A DNA stretch of 64,000 nucleotides from Flavobacteriales bacterium. Its GTDB lineage: Bacteria > Bacteroidota > Bacteroidia > Flavobacteriales_F > PHOS-HE28. The notes under the pieces are model-generated. The model did not search any database. It had not been told where the DNA came from and was given only the letters and a program-made list of their open reading frames with translations. Positions within the stretch are counted from its first letter, which is position 1. The number at the start of each line of letters is the position of its first letter. Both the position numbers and the translations under genes were made by a program. Shown here one piece after another: positions 15,410-24,309 of this stretch. Where the stretch lies: the NCBI GenBank assembly GCA_023957375.1, contig JAMLHB010000002.1, forward strand, positions 620,001 to 684,000, read 5' to 3'.

Positions 15410-17590
15410 TCATTCCTTCACCACGCGCTCCACGGCCTGCGTGCCATCGCTGAAGCGCACATCCACCACGTACAGTCCGTGATCCATGCCGACCAGGTCC
15501 AGATGAACCGTGCCGCCGCCGGTAACGAGTTGCTCCAGTACTGCGCGCCCGGTGGCATCCAACAGGGTGAGCTGCGCAGGATGTGTTCCTGGCGCAAATG
15601 CAATGGACAGGTGGTCATTGGCCGGATTGGGCATGGCGGTGAACCGGCCCTGCACCGCTTCCGCGATGCCAGTGCCCAGATCGATCCGCACCGTATAGTC
15701 TTCCACCTGTCCGTAATCCGCCATGCCGCACGGGGCATCGTTCGCCCAGTCGGGGTGGCCCGCATCGTGCATGCGCAGGCGCATGCGGGTGTTGCCGAGT
15801 GTGGCATCGGCGGGAATGGCAACGGTTCCGGCGTAGGGACCTGCGCTCACTTCGGAGGAGAACACGAGCTCATCCTCTTGGAAGATCTCATCCCCGTCAA
15901 AGTCGATCCAGGCCAACACCTGATCGCCTTCATAACCGTTGGACAAGGCGATCGTAATCGGAAAGCTGCCGCCACGCACCACCTGTGCCGTATCCTGGAG
16001 GAAGCTCTCGTAACCAAGGCCTGAGATGGAGGAACGATCGATGCCCGCGAAGGATACCTGGGAAATCTTCTCATAGAAGGCGACGGTGTTCAGCGCCCAG
16101 GCCGCACAATACGGTCCGCAGGCCGTGGCCTGCACCTCCAACGTGTACGGCCAATCATAGCCGCCTTGGTCGCCCACGGGCAGGTAGTACGTGCCGGCAG
16201 GCAGGTCCCAAAACCTAACCGTCATGTTGCCGTCCGCGCATTGCTCCCAATCATAGCTGCCCGGAATAAAGTCCGCGCCTACAGGGCAGGACGTACTAAG
16301 GAATACCCAGGCCGAGAAATAGGGATGCTCCATTCCGCAGTACGAAACGGTGATGTTGGCACATTCCGTGGTGGTGAAGGCATGCCACACAGTGTGGACA
16401 GTCTGGTCCCCTGAAAAGTCAGGGCCAAAATCACCGTCCGCAGTGGCCGAGCTCACGTGGCCGGTAAAGGCGAGGGAGCCGCCGATGGAAAGGGCCTCCG
16501 GCACCACATCGCCGCAATGGTCGTTGGCCGGAGGCGGCGCGCACGTGGCGGCGCTCACCTCCGCCGTGTAGGTATCCACCGGGCCGCCGGAGATCAGGCC
16601 GTAATAGATGCCGGGTTGCAACCCGTACGCCGTAGCGAGGAAATTGCCGTCGCCACAGTCCGTGAGGCTAAAGGAGGGATAGAACATGTTCCAATTGTCC
16701 GGATCGTTGCAATCACCGGTGACCAACTGGAAGTTCTGTGAAAACTGGAGGGACGGGCTGCCGCAGAAGTTGAAGGTGACATCGGCGCATTCGCTCAGGG
16801 TGAAGGCCTCCCACACCGTGTTCATGTAAAGGCCCTCCTGGTCCGTGGCCCCGGCCATGATGCCGTTCCAGGTCACACTGCTTCCCACAGCCAGCGCATC
16901 GGGCGTCACGTCACAGATCTCGTCGTTGGGCGGTGGGGGCGGGCAAGCACTGGCGGAGGCATGGATGGAATAGGTGCCGCCGCTGCCATCCACATCGCCG
17001 ATAGCGACGAAATACGTGCCTTGCGCCAATGCATAAAACGTGGTTACCGGGTTTCCATCATTACATTCGGGTAAAGGGCCTGTGGGGAAATAAGCAACAC
17101 CGAAGGCATCGCAGCTCCCATCGAACAGGATCACATAGTCACTGGAAAAGGTGGGTGTGGTTCCGCACCAATCAAGCGTCACCTCGGCACATTCGGTGAT
17201 GGTGAATGCCTGCCACACGGTGGGCGCCCCGAGATCTTCACTGTCCGTGGCGCCTGCCAAGCTTCCGCTCCAGTCCAGCGTACCACCAATGGCCAATGCA
17301 TCCACGGGTGCATCGCAAGCTTCGTCGTTGGGCGGGGCGCTGCCACGCTGGCCGCCTGCTGCTTGCGGAGCGTGTTGCAGGGCATGGAAGCCCGGATGGC
17401 CCGGCCTGGCTGAAGGAAGTTCCCCATGCATGCGGCCGTGGGGTGCTGCAGGGGATGTGGCTACCAGTGCTGGAGCGGCTTTGGGCGGCGGTGCAGCTTG
17501 TTGAGCCGTGGCTGTTGCGGCTGGAAGAAGAAGGCCGGTAAGCAGTAATGGGTAGAGATAGTTGTGCACCATTTGATGGGTGTTTGGCAT
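15410..17590 (-). CDS. Secreted GEVED-domain protein with three PPC-like modules and type A T9SS sorting domain
   Basis: The protein has 726 residues from the ATG at 17590; a second ATG at 17572 is equally possible. The signal peptide is YPLLLTGLLLPAATATAQQ. A Pro/Ala-rich linker is followed by three modules of about 130 residues, each opening with NDE-C or NDHC and containing VW-AFT---CA-VT--WCG, which resemble bacterial pre-peptidase C-like beta-sandwiches. Then comes a GEVED domain (QVLAWIDFDGDEIFQEDELVF to QVEDYTVRI). The sorting domain has AMPNPANDHLSIAF and ends AVERVVKE. No catalytic domain is visible, so adhesion or matrix binding is a guess. Confidence 0.88.
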   Translation of the reverse strand: MPNTHQMVHNYLYPLLLTGLLLPAATATAQQAAPPPKAAPALVATSPAAPHGRMHGELPSARPGHPGFHALQHAPQAAGGQRGSAPPNDEACDAPVDALAIGGTLDWSGSLAGATDSEDLGAPTVWQAFTITECAEVTLDWCGTTPTFSSDYVILFDGSCDAFGVAYFPTGPLPECNDGNPVTTFYALAQGTYFVAIGDVDGSGGTYSIHASASACPPPPPNDEICDVTPDALAVGSSVTWNGIMAGATDQEGLYMNTVWEAFTLSECADVTFNFCGSPSLQFSQNFQLVTGDCNDPDNWNMFYPSFSLTDCGDGNFLATAYGLQPGIYYGLISGGPVDTYTAEVSAATCAPPPANDHCGDVVPEALSIGGSLAFTGHVSSATADGDFGPDFSGDQTVHTVWHAFTTTECANITVSYCGMEHPYFSAWVFLSTSCPVGADFIPGSYDWEQCADGNMTVRFWDLPAGTYYLPVGDQGGYDWPYTLEVQATACGPYCAAWALNTVAFYEKISQVSFAGIDRSSISGLGYESFLQDTAQVVRGGSFPITIALSNGYEGDQVLAWIDFDGDEIFQEDELVFSSEVSAGPYAGTVAIPADATLGNTRMRLRMHDAGHPDWANDAPCGMADYGQVEDYTVRIDLGTGIAEAVQGRFTAMPNPANDHLSIAFAPGTHPAQLTLLDATGRAVLEQLVTGGGTVHLDLVGMDHGLYVVDVRFSDGTQAVERVVKE

Positions 17591-17722
17591 GTGTTGTTGA
17601 CCAATGGCAAATGTGATTTCTCCGCGAGGCACCTGCAATCACATGAACATATGGATCTACAGCAAGGCACGTCGGTGCTTTCAGTTGATGAAAAGGTCGA
17701 CGGGCTGTCGTCGAAGGATACG

Positions 17723-17986
17723 CTACACGGCCTTGCCGCGGAGCGCCACCAACACCGCTTCGCGCCCGCAGTTCACGTGCAGCTTCGCATAGCTGTTGCG
17801 GATATGCGTCTGCACGGTGGCCAAGCTGATGAACAACGTCGAGGCGATCATCTTGTAGCTGTTCCCTTTCACCAGGAATTGGAGCAGTTCGACCTCCCGC
17901 GCCAACAAGGCGCTCGCGCTCCCGCCCGTGGGCAGTCGCAGGAAGGAGCGCAGCACTTTTAGGGCCAATGTGCAGATGCGCACCAT
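17723..17986 (-). pseudogene. Truncated LuxR-type response regulator (DNA-binding domain only)
   Basis: The 87 residues match the C-terminal end of the regulator at 9511 almost throughout: ELLQFLVKG, YKMIAS, LFISLATVQ, YAKLHVNCGREAV. The DNA is also closely similar to 9514-9750. Similarity begins in the inter-domain linker (KVLRSF against RVLRSF), and no receiver domain is present upstream, where the gldA promoter region lies instead. It is either a remnant of a duplicated regulator or a single-domain regulator. The loss of the whole receiver favours a remnant, although the helix-turn-helix itself looks intact. Confidence 0.7.
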
Positions 17987-18046
17987 ATCAACCTTCGATC
18001 GCCCGATCTTTGCCCCTTGCCTACGTCAAGCTCCGGCGAACCACGC

Positions 18047-18967
18047 ATGTCCATCTCCGTCCGTCACATCACCCGCAAGTTCGGCGCCCAAAAGGCACTG
18101 GACGATGTTTCGTTCGAGATCGGTGGCAGCGAGGTCGTCGGCTTCCTGGGGCCCAACGGTGCGGGGAAGAGCACCATGATGAAAATCCTCACCTGCTACC
18201 TGCCGCCCACTGCCGGCGATGCCAGCGTGTGCGGCTTCGACATCCGCGAACAGAGCATGGACGTGCGCCGCAATGTGGGCTACCTGCCCGAGCACAATCC
18301 GCTGTACACTGATCTCTACGTGAAGGAGTACCTGGAGTTCACCGCCGGGATGTACGGCCTGAAGAACAAGGCGGCCAAGGTGAAGGAGATGATCGGCACG
18401 GTGGGCTTGGAGCGTGAGCAGCACAAGAAGATCGGCGCGCTCAGCAAAGGCTACCGCCAGCGCGTGGGCCTCGCGCAGGCCATGATCCACGACCCCAAGG
18501 TGCTGATCCTCGACGAACCCACCAGCGGCCTTGACCCCAACCAGCTGGAGGAGATCCGCGCGCTGATCAAGCACCTTGGCGGGGAACGAACCGTGATGCT
18601 CAGCACCCACATCATGCAGGAGGTGGAAGCCATCTGCAGCCGCGTCATCATCATCGACAAAGGGCACATCGTGGCGGACGACAATGCCAAGCATCTGCGC
18701 GGCATGGGCGACAGCATGCAGGCCATTGAAGTGGAATTCGATGGCCGGGCCACGGAGCAGGACCTCATGGCGCTGCCCGGCGTGCTGAAGGCCGTGCGCG
18801 GAACCGGCAACGCATGGACCGTTACCTATCCGGAAAACCAGGACATCCGGCCCACGGTGTTCCAGTTCGCGGTGGACAAGGGGTTGAAGGTGCTCACCAT
18901 GCAAAAGACCGAACGCGACCTGGAAACGGTGTTCAAAGAGCTGACGGCCGCACGCACGGGCGAATAG
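18047..18967 (+). CDS. gldA: Gliding-motility ABC transporter ATP-binding protein GldA
   Basis: The protein has 306 residues from [13 protein letters not shown]; the frame extends 30 bp further upstream but the family start is here. Walker A is GPNGAGKST (35-43), the ABC signature is [12 protein letters not shown] (132-143) and Walker B is [13 protein letters not shown]. The signature with KGYRQRV and the overall length match GldA, the ATPase of the GldAFG exporter needed for gliding in Flavobacterium. The gldF and gldG genes are not adjacent. Other ABC-2 ATPases are close relatives, so the symbol rests on family resemblance. Confidence 0.82.
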   Translation: MSISVRHITRKFGAQKALDDVSFEIGGSEVVGFLGPNGAGKSTMMKILTCYLPPTAGDASVCGFDIREQSMDVRRNVGYLPEHNPLYTDLYVKEYLEFTAGMYGLKNKAAKVKEMIGTVGLEREQHKKIGALSKGYRQRVGLAQAMIHDPKVLILDEPTSGLDPNQLEEIRALIKHLGGERTVMLSTHIMQEVEAICSRVIIIDKGHIVADDNAKHLRGMGDSMQAIEVEFDGRATEQDLMALPGVLKAVRGTGNAWTVTYPENQDIRPTVFQFAVDKGLKVLTMQKTERDLETVFKELTAARTGE

Positions 18968-19056
18968 CCGGATCATTCCTTGTGCGCCGTGCCGATCAAA
19001 CCCGTTTCTTTGCGCCCGCCCACAAGGCAATTCATGTTAAGCGAACTCAACGAACA

Positions 19057-20319
19057 ATGCCCTACCTCTTTACCTCCGAAAGCGTCAGCGAAGGCCATCC
19101 CGACAAAGTGGCGGACCAGATCAGTGACGCCCTGATCGACCATTTTCTGGCGTTCGACCCCCAGAGCAAGGTGGCCTGCGAAACCTTGGTGACCACCGGG
19201 CAGGTGGTGCTGGCCGGCGAGGTGAAAAGCAAGGCCTACTTGGATGTGCAGCAGATCGCCCGCGACGTGATCAAGAAGATCGGCTACACCAAGAGCGAAT
19301 ACATGTTCGAGGCGCACAGCTGCGGCGTGTTCAGCGCCATCCACGAACAAAGCCCCGACATCAACCAGGGCGTGGTGCGCAAAAAGCCCGAGGACCAGGG
19401 CGCCGGCGACCAGGGCATGATGTTCGGCTATGCCTGCCGCGACACGGACACTTACATGCCGCTGGCCTTGGACCTCAGCCACCGCCTGCTGCGGGAGTTG
19501 GCCGCCATCCGCCGCGAAACCGACAGCCCCATGGCCTACCTGAGGCCCGATGCCAAGAGCCAGGTAACCATTGAGTACAACGACGACCACACGCCCAAGC
19601 GCATTGATGCCATTGTCATCAGCACCCAGCACGATGAGTTCGACAAGGAGGCGAAGATGTTGGCGCGCATCAAGAAAGACGTCATAGACATCCTGATCCC
19701 CCGCGTGAAGAAGCAGCTGCCCAAGCGCGTGCAGGCCCTGTTCAACGACAAGATCACCTACCACGTGAACCCCACCGGCAAGTTCGTCATTGGCGGCCCG
19801 CACGGCGATACCGGCCTCACCGGCCGCAAGATCATCGTGGACACCTACGGCGGCAAGGGCGCGCACGGAGGTGGTGCCTTCAGCGGAAAGGACCCCAGCA
19901 AGGTGGACCGCAGCGCAGCCTATGCGGCACGGCACGTGGCCAAGCATTTGGTTGCCGCCGGCGTGTGCGATGAAGTGCTGGTGCAGGTGGCTTATGCCAT
20001 CGGCGTGGCCAAGCCGGTGGGCTTCTATGTAAACACCTACGGCACCGCCAAGGTGAAGCAGAACGACGGCGCCATCGCCAAGGCCATTGCGGGCATGAAG
20101 GAGTTCGACATGCGCCCCTACTTCATCGAAAAGCGGTTCAGCCTGCGCACGCCGATCTACAGCGAAACCGCCGCCTATGGCCACCTGGGCCGTACCCCGC
20201 GCACGGTGACCAAGAAATTCGACAACGCAGGCCGTACCGCCACGGTAAAGGTGAAGCTCTTCCCCTGGGAGGAACTGGATGCCGTGCCGGCCGTGAAGAA
20301 GGCGTTCGGGTTGAAGTAA
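19057..20319 (+). CDS. metK: S-adenosylmethionine synthetase
   Basis: The protein has 420 residues starting [20 protein letters not shown], with the ATP/Met loop GHPDK at 13-17. [10 protein letters not shown], the [20 protein letters not shown] loop and the [19 protein letters not shown] loop are all present. It makes SAM from methionine and ATP. Length is at the upper range for the family, as is common in Bacteroidota. The frame is open further upstream, overlapping gldA, but nothing there matches the family. A palindromic heptamer repeat begins 2 bp after the stop. No SAM riboswitch fits in the 89-bp leader. Confidence 0.97.
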   Translation: MPYLFTSESVSEGHPDKVADQISDALIDHFLAFDPQSKVACETLVTTGQVVLAGEVKSKAYLDVQQIARDVIKKIGYTKSEYMFEAHSCGVFSAIHEQSPDINQGVVRKKPEDQGAGDQGMMFGYACRDTDTYMPLALDLSHRLLRELAAIRRETDSPMAYLRPDAKSQVTIEYNDDHTPKRIDAIVISTQHDEFDKEAKMLARIKKDVIDILIPRVKKQLPKRVQALFNDKITYHVNPTGKFVIGGPHGDTGLTGRKIIVDTYGGKGAHGGGAFSGKDPSKVDRSAAYAARHVAKHLVAAGVCDEVLVQVAYAIGVAKPVGFYVNTYGTAKVKQNDGAIAKAIAGMKEFDMRPYFIEKRFSLRTPIYSETAAYGHLGRTPRTVTKKFDNAGRTATVKVKLFPWEELDAVPAVKKAFGLK

Positions 20320-20321
20320 GT

Positions 20322-20465
20322 GTTGTCAGTTGTCAGTTGTCAGTTGTCAGTTGTCCGTTGTCGGTTGTCCGGCTTGGCCGCGACGGACTGCACGGCGACC
20401 AGGGGTATCGGCAGGCCCAAGTGGCACCAAATGCCCCTGACAACCAGCAACTGACCACTGACAAC
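20322..20465. repeat. GTTGTCA heptamer palindrome after metK
   Basis: Seven heptamers lie at 20322-20370: four GTTGTCA, then GTTGTCC, GTTGTCG and GTTGTCC. A 67-bp spacer starting GGCT and ending CCCC follows, then four inverted units at 20438-20465: TGACAAC, CAGCAAC, TGACCAC, TGACAAC. It begins 2 bp after the metK stop and ends about 10 bp before the rplU promoter. It has the same organisation as the copy inside rsgA. Confidence 0.9.
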
Positions 20466-20476
20466 TTTCCCCCTTG

Positions 20477-20507
20477 TTGGCCAGATCACAAAGAACCACT
20501 ACTTTCG
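20477..20507 (+). promoter_or_regulatory. Promoter of rplU-rpmA
   Basis: TTG at 20477-20479, then 20 bp, then TACTTTCG at 20500-20507. This fits the Bacteroidota primary sigma pattern TTG-N19-21-TAnnTTTG with one change (TTCG). The rplU start codon follows 19 bp later. Confidence 0.65.
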
Positions 20508-20526
20508 CACCCCATTTTCAGGAAAC

Positions 20527-21069
20527 ATGTACGCCATCGTAGAGATCGCCGGGCAGCAATTCAAGGTGCAAGCCCCGCAAAAGCTAAAGGTTCACCGCCT
20601 CGAGGAGCTGGAGGAAGGGAAGCACGTGGAGCTGGGCAACGTCCTCTTCGTGAGCGATGGCGCCAAGACCAGCGTGGGCACGCCCGTGGTGGACGGTGTC
20701 CGCATCGCCGCCAAGGTGCTCGCGCACAGCAAGGGCGACAAGGTGCTGGTGGGCAAGAAGAAGCGCCGCAAGGGCTTTCAAAAGCTCAACGGCCACCGCC
20801 AATACCTCACCGAACTTTGGGTGGAAGCCATCCTGGCCAAAGGCGAAAAGTTCGACGCCAGCAAAAGCACGGCTCCTGCGGTGAAAGCCTACACGCCTGC
20901 CGTAAAGAAGACGCGTGCCACGGCCGAAACCACCGAAGTGGCCACGGCCAAGAAGAAGGCCCCTGCCAAGAAGGCCGCCGCCAAGAAGGCCGCACCGGCC
21001 AAGGCAAAAGCTGCCCCCAAAAAGGCCGCCGCCAAAAAGGCTGCCCCAAAAAAGGACGACAAGAAGTAA
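20527..21069 (+). CDS. rplU: 50S ribosomal protein L21 with long Lys/Ala-rich C-terminal extension
   Basis: Residues 1-103 are a normal L21: MYAIVEIAGQQFKVQ, then GKKKRRKGFQKLNGHRQYLTEL. L21 usually ends near residue 103; here another 77 residues follow. After a short acidic/Thr-rich linker these are almost all Lys, Ala and Pro, with repeats of the KKAAAKKAAP type. Such tails resemble the C-terminal part of histone H1 and bacterial HU-like proteins and should be disordered and strongly basic. The gene has its own promoter and leads rpmA by 80 bp. Confidence 0.97.
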   Translation: MYAIVEIAGQQFKVQAPQKLKVHRLEELEEGKHVELGNVLFVSDGAKTSVGTPVVDGVRIAAKVLAHSKGDKVLVGKKKRRKGFQKLNGHRQYLTELWVEAILAKGEKFDASKSTAPAVKAYTPAVKKTRATAETTEVATAKKKAPAKKAAAKKAAPAKAKAAPKKAAAKKAAPKKDDKK

Positions 21070-21149
21070 TTCCCCGGGAACGGGACCTGTTTCCGGACCA
21101 AGAAAGACCACGATAAGCAACGCCTACGCCGGGCTTCGGCGTTCAACGG

Positions 21150-21410
21150 ATGGCACACAAGAAAGGTGAAGGCAGTACCCAGAACGGGCGCGAATCCCAA
21201 TCGAAGCGATTGGGCGTGAAGATTTACGGCGGCAGCCACGCAGTGGCCGGCAACATCATCGTGCGCCAGCGCGGCACCAAGCACCACCCCGGCAAGAACG
21301 TGGGCATCGGTGTGGACCACACCCTGTACGCCCTAGTGGACGGCACGGTGGAATTCCGCCGCAAGCGCGACGACAAGAGCTACGTGAGCGTGATTCCGGC
21401 GGCCAACTAA
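21150..21410 (+). CDS. rpmA: 50S ribosomal protein L27
   Basis: The protein has 86 residues starting [20 protein letters not shown]. The core [20 protein letters not shown] and HPGKNVGIG are unmistakable. The mature-type N-terminus MAHKK shows no Firmicutes-like prepeptide. L27 contacts the tRNA acceptor ends in the peptidyl transferase centre. It forms an operon with rplU, and a strong intrinsic terminator follows. Confidence 0.98.
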   Translation: MAHKKGEGSTQNGRESQSKRLGVKIYGGSHAVAGNIIVRQRGTKHHPGKNVGIGVDHTLYALVDGTVEFRRKRDDKSYVSVIPAAN

Positions 21411-21437
21411 AGCGCCCCGCATCTTCGTCATCCAAAG

Positions 21438-21458
21438 CCCCTGCCATGCAGGGGTTTT
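21438..21458 (+). terminator. Intrinsic terminator after rpmA
   Basis: CCCCTGC (21438-21444), loop CAT, GCAGGGG (21448-21454), then TTTT. The 7-bp perfect GC-rich stem with a T-run lies 27 bp after the rpmA stop. Confidence 0.85.
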
Positions 21459-21560
21459 GTCGTTCGCCCCAGCCCATGCGGCTTGCTTGCTGCGCCGGGG
21501 CCTTTGCTTGGCTTTCCAAGTGTATCCGCCACTCTGGCCCCTTCCGGCGGGGCCTCCCGC

Positions 21561-21568
21561 TATCTTTG
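21561..21568 (+). promoter_or_regulatory. -7 box TATCTTTG upstream of CC-rich protein
   Basis: An exact TAnnTTTG match, 5 bp before the ATG at 21574, which would give a very short or leaderless mRNA. No TTG lies at the usual spacing; a CTG 24 bp upstream is the nearest. It marks the likely start of the metal-related operon. Confidence 0.5.
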
Positions 21569-21573
21569 CGACC

Positions 21574-21978
21574 ATGCGGTTCATGCGCCCACTTCGCGCC
21601 AGCGGCCTTTCGTTGGCCGCCATGCTGCTGCTGCTGTTGGGAACGGCAGCACCGGCCATGGTGCGCATGACCTGCGTGATGGGCGGGCACTCCGAACTGC
21701 AGGTCGGTCAACCGGCCGATTGCTGCCCCACGGACCACCAGCACGCCTCGGACGAGTTGAAGCCCATCTGCTGCGAAATGCTGCAGGCACGCCCCCAACG
21801 TGCGGATTTCGTGCCCGGCAGCCATCCCGCACTTTCCCCTACCGTTCCAGTGGCCTTGACCTGGCCGGTGATCGTGCCCCTGCCACTGACCCATGTCGTC
21901 GCGGACGCACGGCCCAGCGGCCTGCCGCCATTGCCGCTTTTGCGGATGCTGGCCTGCACGGGCGCCTTCAGGCTATAG
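21574..21978 (+). CDS. Small exported cysteine-rich protein (HYC_CC_PP-like)
   Basis: The protein has 134 residues. An N-terminal signal or anchor (SGLSLAAMLLLLLGTAAPA) is followed by a Cys/His-rich stretch: TCVMGGHSE, then DCCPTDHQH, then ICCEM. A hydrophobic Pro-rich segment and a short tail follow. The H-C, CC, CC-P arrangement resembles small Bacteroidota periplasmic proteins found beside metal TonB receptors. It lies 75 bp upstream of such a receptor, which is followed by a heavy-metal-associated protein. A metal-binding role is inferred from the Cys/His pattern and neighbours. Confidence 0.6.
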   Translation: MRFMRPLRASGLSLAAMLLLLLGTAAPAMVRMTCVMGGHSELQVGQPADCCPTDHQHASDELKPICCEMLQARPQRADFVPGSHPALSPTVPVALTWPVIVPLPLTHVVADARPSGLPPLPLLRMLACTGAFRL

Positions 21979-22053
21979 GATCTTCTTCCCGGTGAACCCG
22001 GCAGCCAAGGGTTGCGGGGTAGTGTCTTGTATTCACCCTGAAGAATTTCCAAA

Positions 22054-24309
22054 ATGGACCCGAAAAAGATTTTCCTCCTTTTGGCCTTGGCCAGCACCGC
22101 TGCGGTGGCGACCGGCCAAGACCAGATCCACGGCACCGTTAAAGTGCGCGAGGCGGACCGCAGCCTGCACCCACTGCCGGATGCCCGCGTGGGCTGGGCC
22201 GGCGGCGCCGCCGTCATGAGCGACTCCACCGGCCACTTCATGCTGCCGTTCCCCGAAAGCTGGCCAGCCGTGCTGGTCTCCTCCTCCTTCGCCACCTCGC
22301 CTGATTCGCTCAGCTTGGAAGGCCCGCCCAAGGGACACCTCAACGTGGTGGTGGAAGGAAGTGTGCAATTGGCAGCGGCGGAGATCAGCGAACGCCAGGC
22401 CAGCACCCGCCTCAGCCTGCAAACACTGCAGGCCATCGAATCCATCGGGGCGCGCGAGCTGAAGCGTGCCGCCTGCTGCGACGTAAGCGAGAGCTTCCAA
22501 AGCAACGCCACGGTGGACGTGAGCTACGGCGACGCCGTGAGCGGCACCAAAACCATCCGCATGCTCGGACTCGATGGCAAATACGCACAGATCAACACGG
22601 AGAACATCCCGTTCGTGCGCGGCCTCTCCGCAAACTCGGGCCTTACCCTGCTGCCCGGCCCGTGGATCAGTGAGATCAACGTGAGCAAGGGCATCGGCAC
22701 GGCCGTGAACGGTCCCAACGCCATGACGGGCCAGATCGAGCTTTGCCTGCTGGACCCGGCCACGGCGCCAGCGCTCTTCACCAACTTTTACGGCAACAGC
22801 CACGGCCGCGCGGAGCTGAACGTGAATGCCGCGCAACACCTCGGGAAGGGGGGGGACAACATCCTGATGGTGCATGGCAGCATGCTGCAGAACGCGCTGG
22901 ACGACAACGGTGACGGGTTCATGGACCAACCCTTGGGCAAGCGCTTCAACATCATGGACCGTTGGATGCAACGTTCGGGCAACCGCACCACCCAGCTGAT
23001 CCTGCGCTACGTAATAGACCAGCGCAACGGCGGGCAAATGGAAGGAGCCGCCTTGGGCGAATCCTCCGGCGGCAGGCGCTACACCGTGGACATCGGCAAT
23101 GAAATGGCCGACCTGGTGTTCAAGAACGGCTGGATCCTCAAGGACCCCGCCAAGAGCATCGGGCTGCTCACGGGTTTCCGCAACCACACCCTGTCCTCCG
23201 TCTTCGGCGACAACAACTACCAAGGTGCGCAGCGCAGCGCTTACGGCAACGTGGTGTACCAACAGTTGCTCAAGAACAACGACCAGATCAAGGCCGGGGC
23301 GAGCTTCCAGTTTGATGATTACGAGGAGGTCTTCCGCCCTGTACCGGCTGAGCGCATGGACCTGGGCCGTACCGAGCGCATGCCCGGCCTGTTTGCGGAG
23401 TACACGCGTAATCGCAACCGCTTCACCTTGGTGGCGGGGATGCGCGCGGACTTCAACAGTGAATATGGCGAAGCCTACAGCCCGCGCCTGCACCTGAAGT
23501 ACGACCTCGCGCCGCTTACCACCCTGCGTTTCTCCGCCGGCAGCGGTTTCCGCAGCGCCAACCCGGTAGTGGAATTCCCGGCGGCACAGGCCAGCTCACG
23601 GCAGGTCATCTTCGAGGGCGACCTCGGCTTCGAACGCTCCTGGAACACCGGCCTCTCCCTGTTGCACAAGTTCAAGTGGTTCGGCAAAAAGTGGAGCGTG
23701 GCGGTGGACGCCTACCGCACCGACTTCACCGCCCAGGTGGTGGCGGACTACGACCGCAGCCCGCAACAATTGGTGTTCTACATGCTGGACGGCCCCAGCT
23801 ACGCCAACAGCGCCCTCGCCGACGTGCAGGTGCAGCTCAGCAAGCAATGGGAACTGAAGGTGAGCTACCGCTGGTACCAGGCGGAAACCGCCTATGACGG
23901 CGTGCTGCGCGAACGCCCCTTGGTGCCTACGCACCGCGGCCTGCTGGACCTCGGCTACGTGTCCAAGAACGAAAAATGGCGCTTCGACGCCAGCCTGAAC
24001 GGTTTCGGCACCGCCCGCATGCCTTCCACGGCGGCCAACCCGGAGGAATACCGCATGCCGGACCGCTCGCCCGCGTATGCCACGTTGAACGCGCAGATCA
24101 CGCGCGTGCTCGGTGCCTGGGAACTCTACCTCGGTGGTGAAAACCTCACCGGAGCCATGCAAAGCCGCCAGATCCTCTCGCTGCAAGATCCGTTCGGCCC
24201 ATATTTTGATGCCTCGCTGATCTGGGGCCCCGTGAACATGCAAATGGCTTACTTCGGCCTGCGTTACACTTTGAATGGCAAGGCCGCCAACACCACGCAA
24301 CACCAATGA
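22054..24309 (+). CDS. TonB-dependent receptor, probable metal (copper) uptake
   Basis: The protein has 751 residues: signal peptide (FLLLALASTAAVATGQ), a carboxypeptidase-like beta-sandwich (about 25-110), then a plug with TKTIRMLGLDGKYAQINTEN and GPNAMTGQIELCL, and a barrel ending in YFGLRYTLNG. A CC pair sits at the start of the plug (RAACCDVSESFQSN), unusual for receptors and suggestive of metal handling. The stop overlaps the next gene by 4 bp (ATGA), so it is translationally coupled to a secreted HMA protein. Uptake of a metal or metallophore is inferred. Confidence 0.88.
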   Translation: MDPKKIFLLLALASTAAVATGQDQIHGTVKVREADRSLHPLPDARVGWAGGAAVMSDSTGHFMLPFPESWPAVLVSSSFATSPDSLSLEGPPKGHLNVVVEGSVQLAAAEISERQASTRLSLQTLQAIESIGARELKRAACCDVSESFQSNATVDVSYGDAVSGTKTIRMLGLDGKYAQINTENIPFVRGLSANSGLTLLPGPWISEINVSKGIGTAVNGPNAMTGQIELCLLDPATAPALFTNFYGNSHGRAELNVNAAQHLGKGGDNILMVHGSMLQNALDDNGDGFMDQPLGKRFNIMDRWMQRSGNRTTQLILRYVIDQRNGGQMEGAALGESSGGRRYTVDIGNEMADLVFKNGWILKDPAKSIGLLTGFRNHTLSSVFGDNNYQGAQRSAYGNVVYQQLLKNNDQIKAGASFQFDDYEEVFRPVPAERMDLGRTERMPGLFAEYTRNRNRFTLVAGMRADFNSEYGEAYSPRLHLKYDLAPLTTLRFSAGSGFRSANPVVEFPAAQASSRQVIFEGDLGFERSWNTGLSLLHKFKWFGKKWSVAVDAYRTDFTAQVVADYDRSPQQLVFYMLDGPSYANSALADVQVQLSKQWELKVSYRWYQAETAYDGVLRERPLVPTHRGLLDLGYVSKNEKWRFDASLNGFGTARMPSTAANPEEYRMPDRSPAYATLNAQITRVLGAWELYLGGENLTGAMQSRQILSLQDPFGPYFDASLIWGPVNMQMAYFGLRYTLNGKAANTTQHQ

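Noticed and set aside
18968..19056. SAM riboswitch before metK
   Set aside because: The leader is only 89 bp, and no SAM-I, SAM-II or SAM/SAH core could be recognised.
20322..20465. Heptamer array considered as a CRISPR array
   Set aside because: Units are 7 bp with no spacers between them, the second half is inverted, and there are no cas genes.
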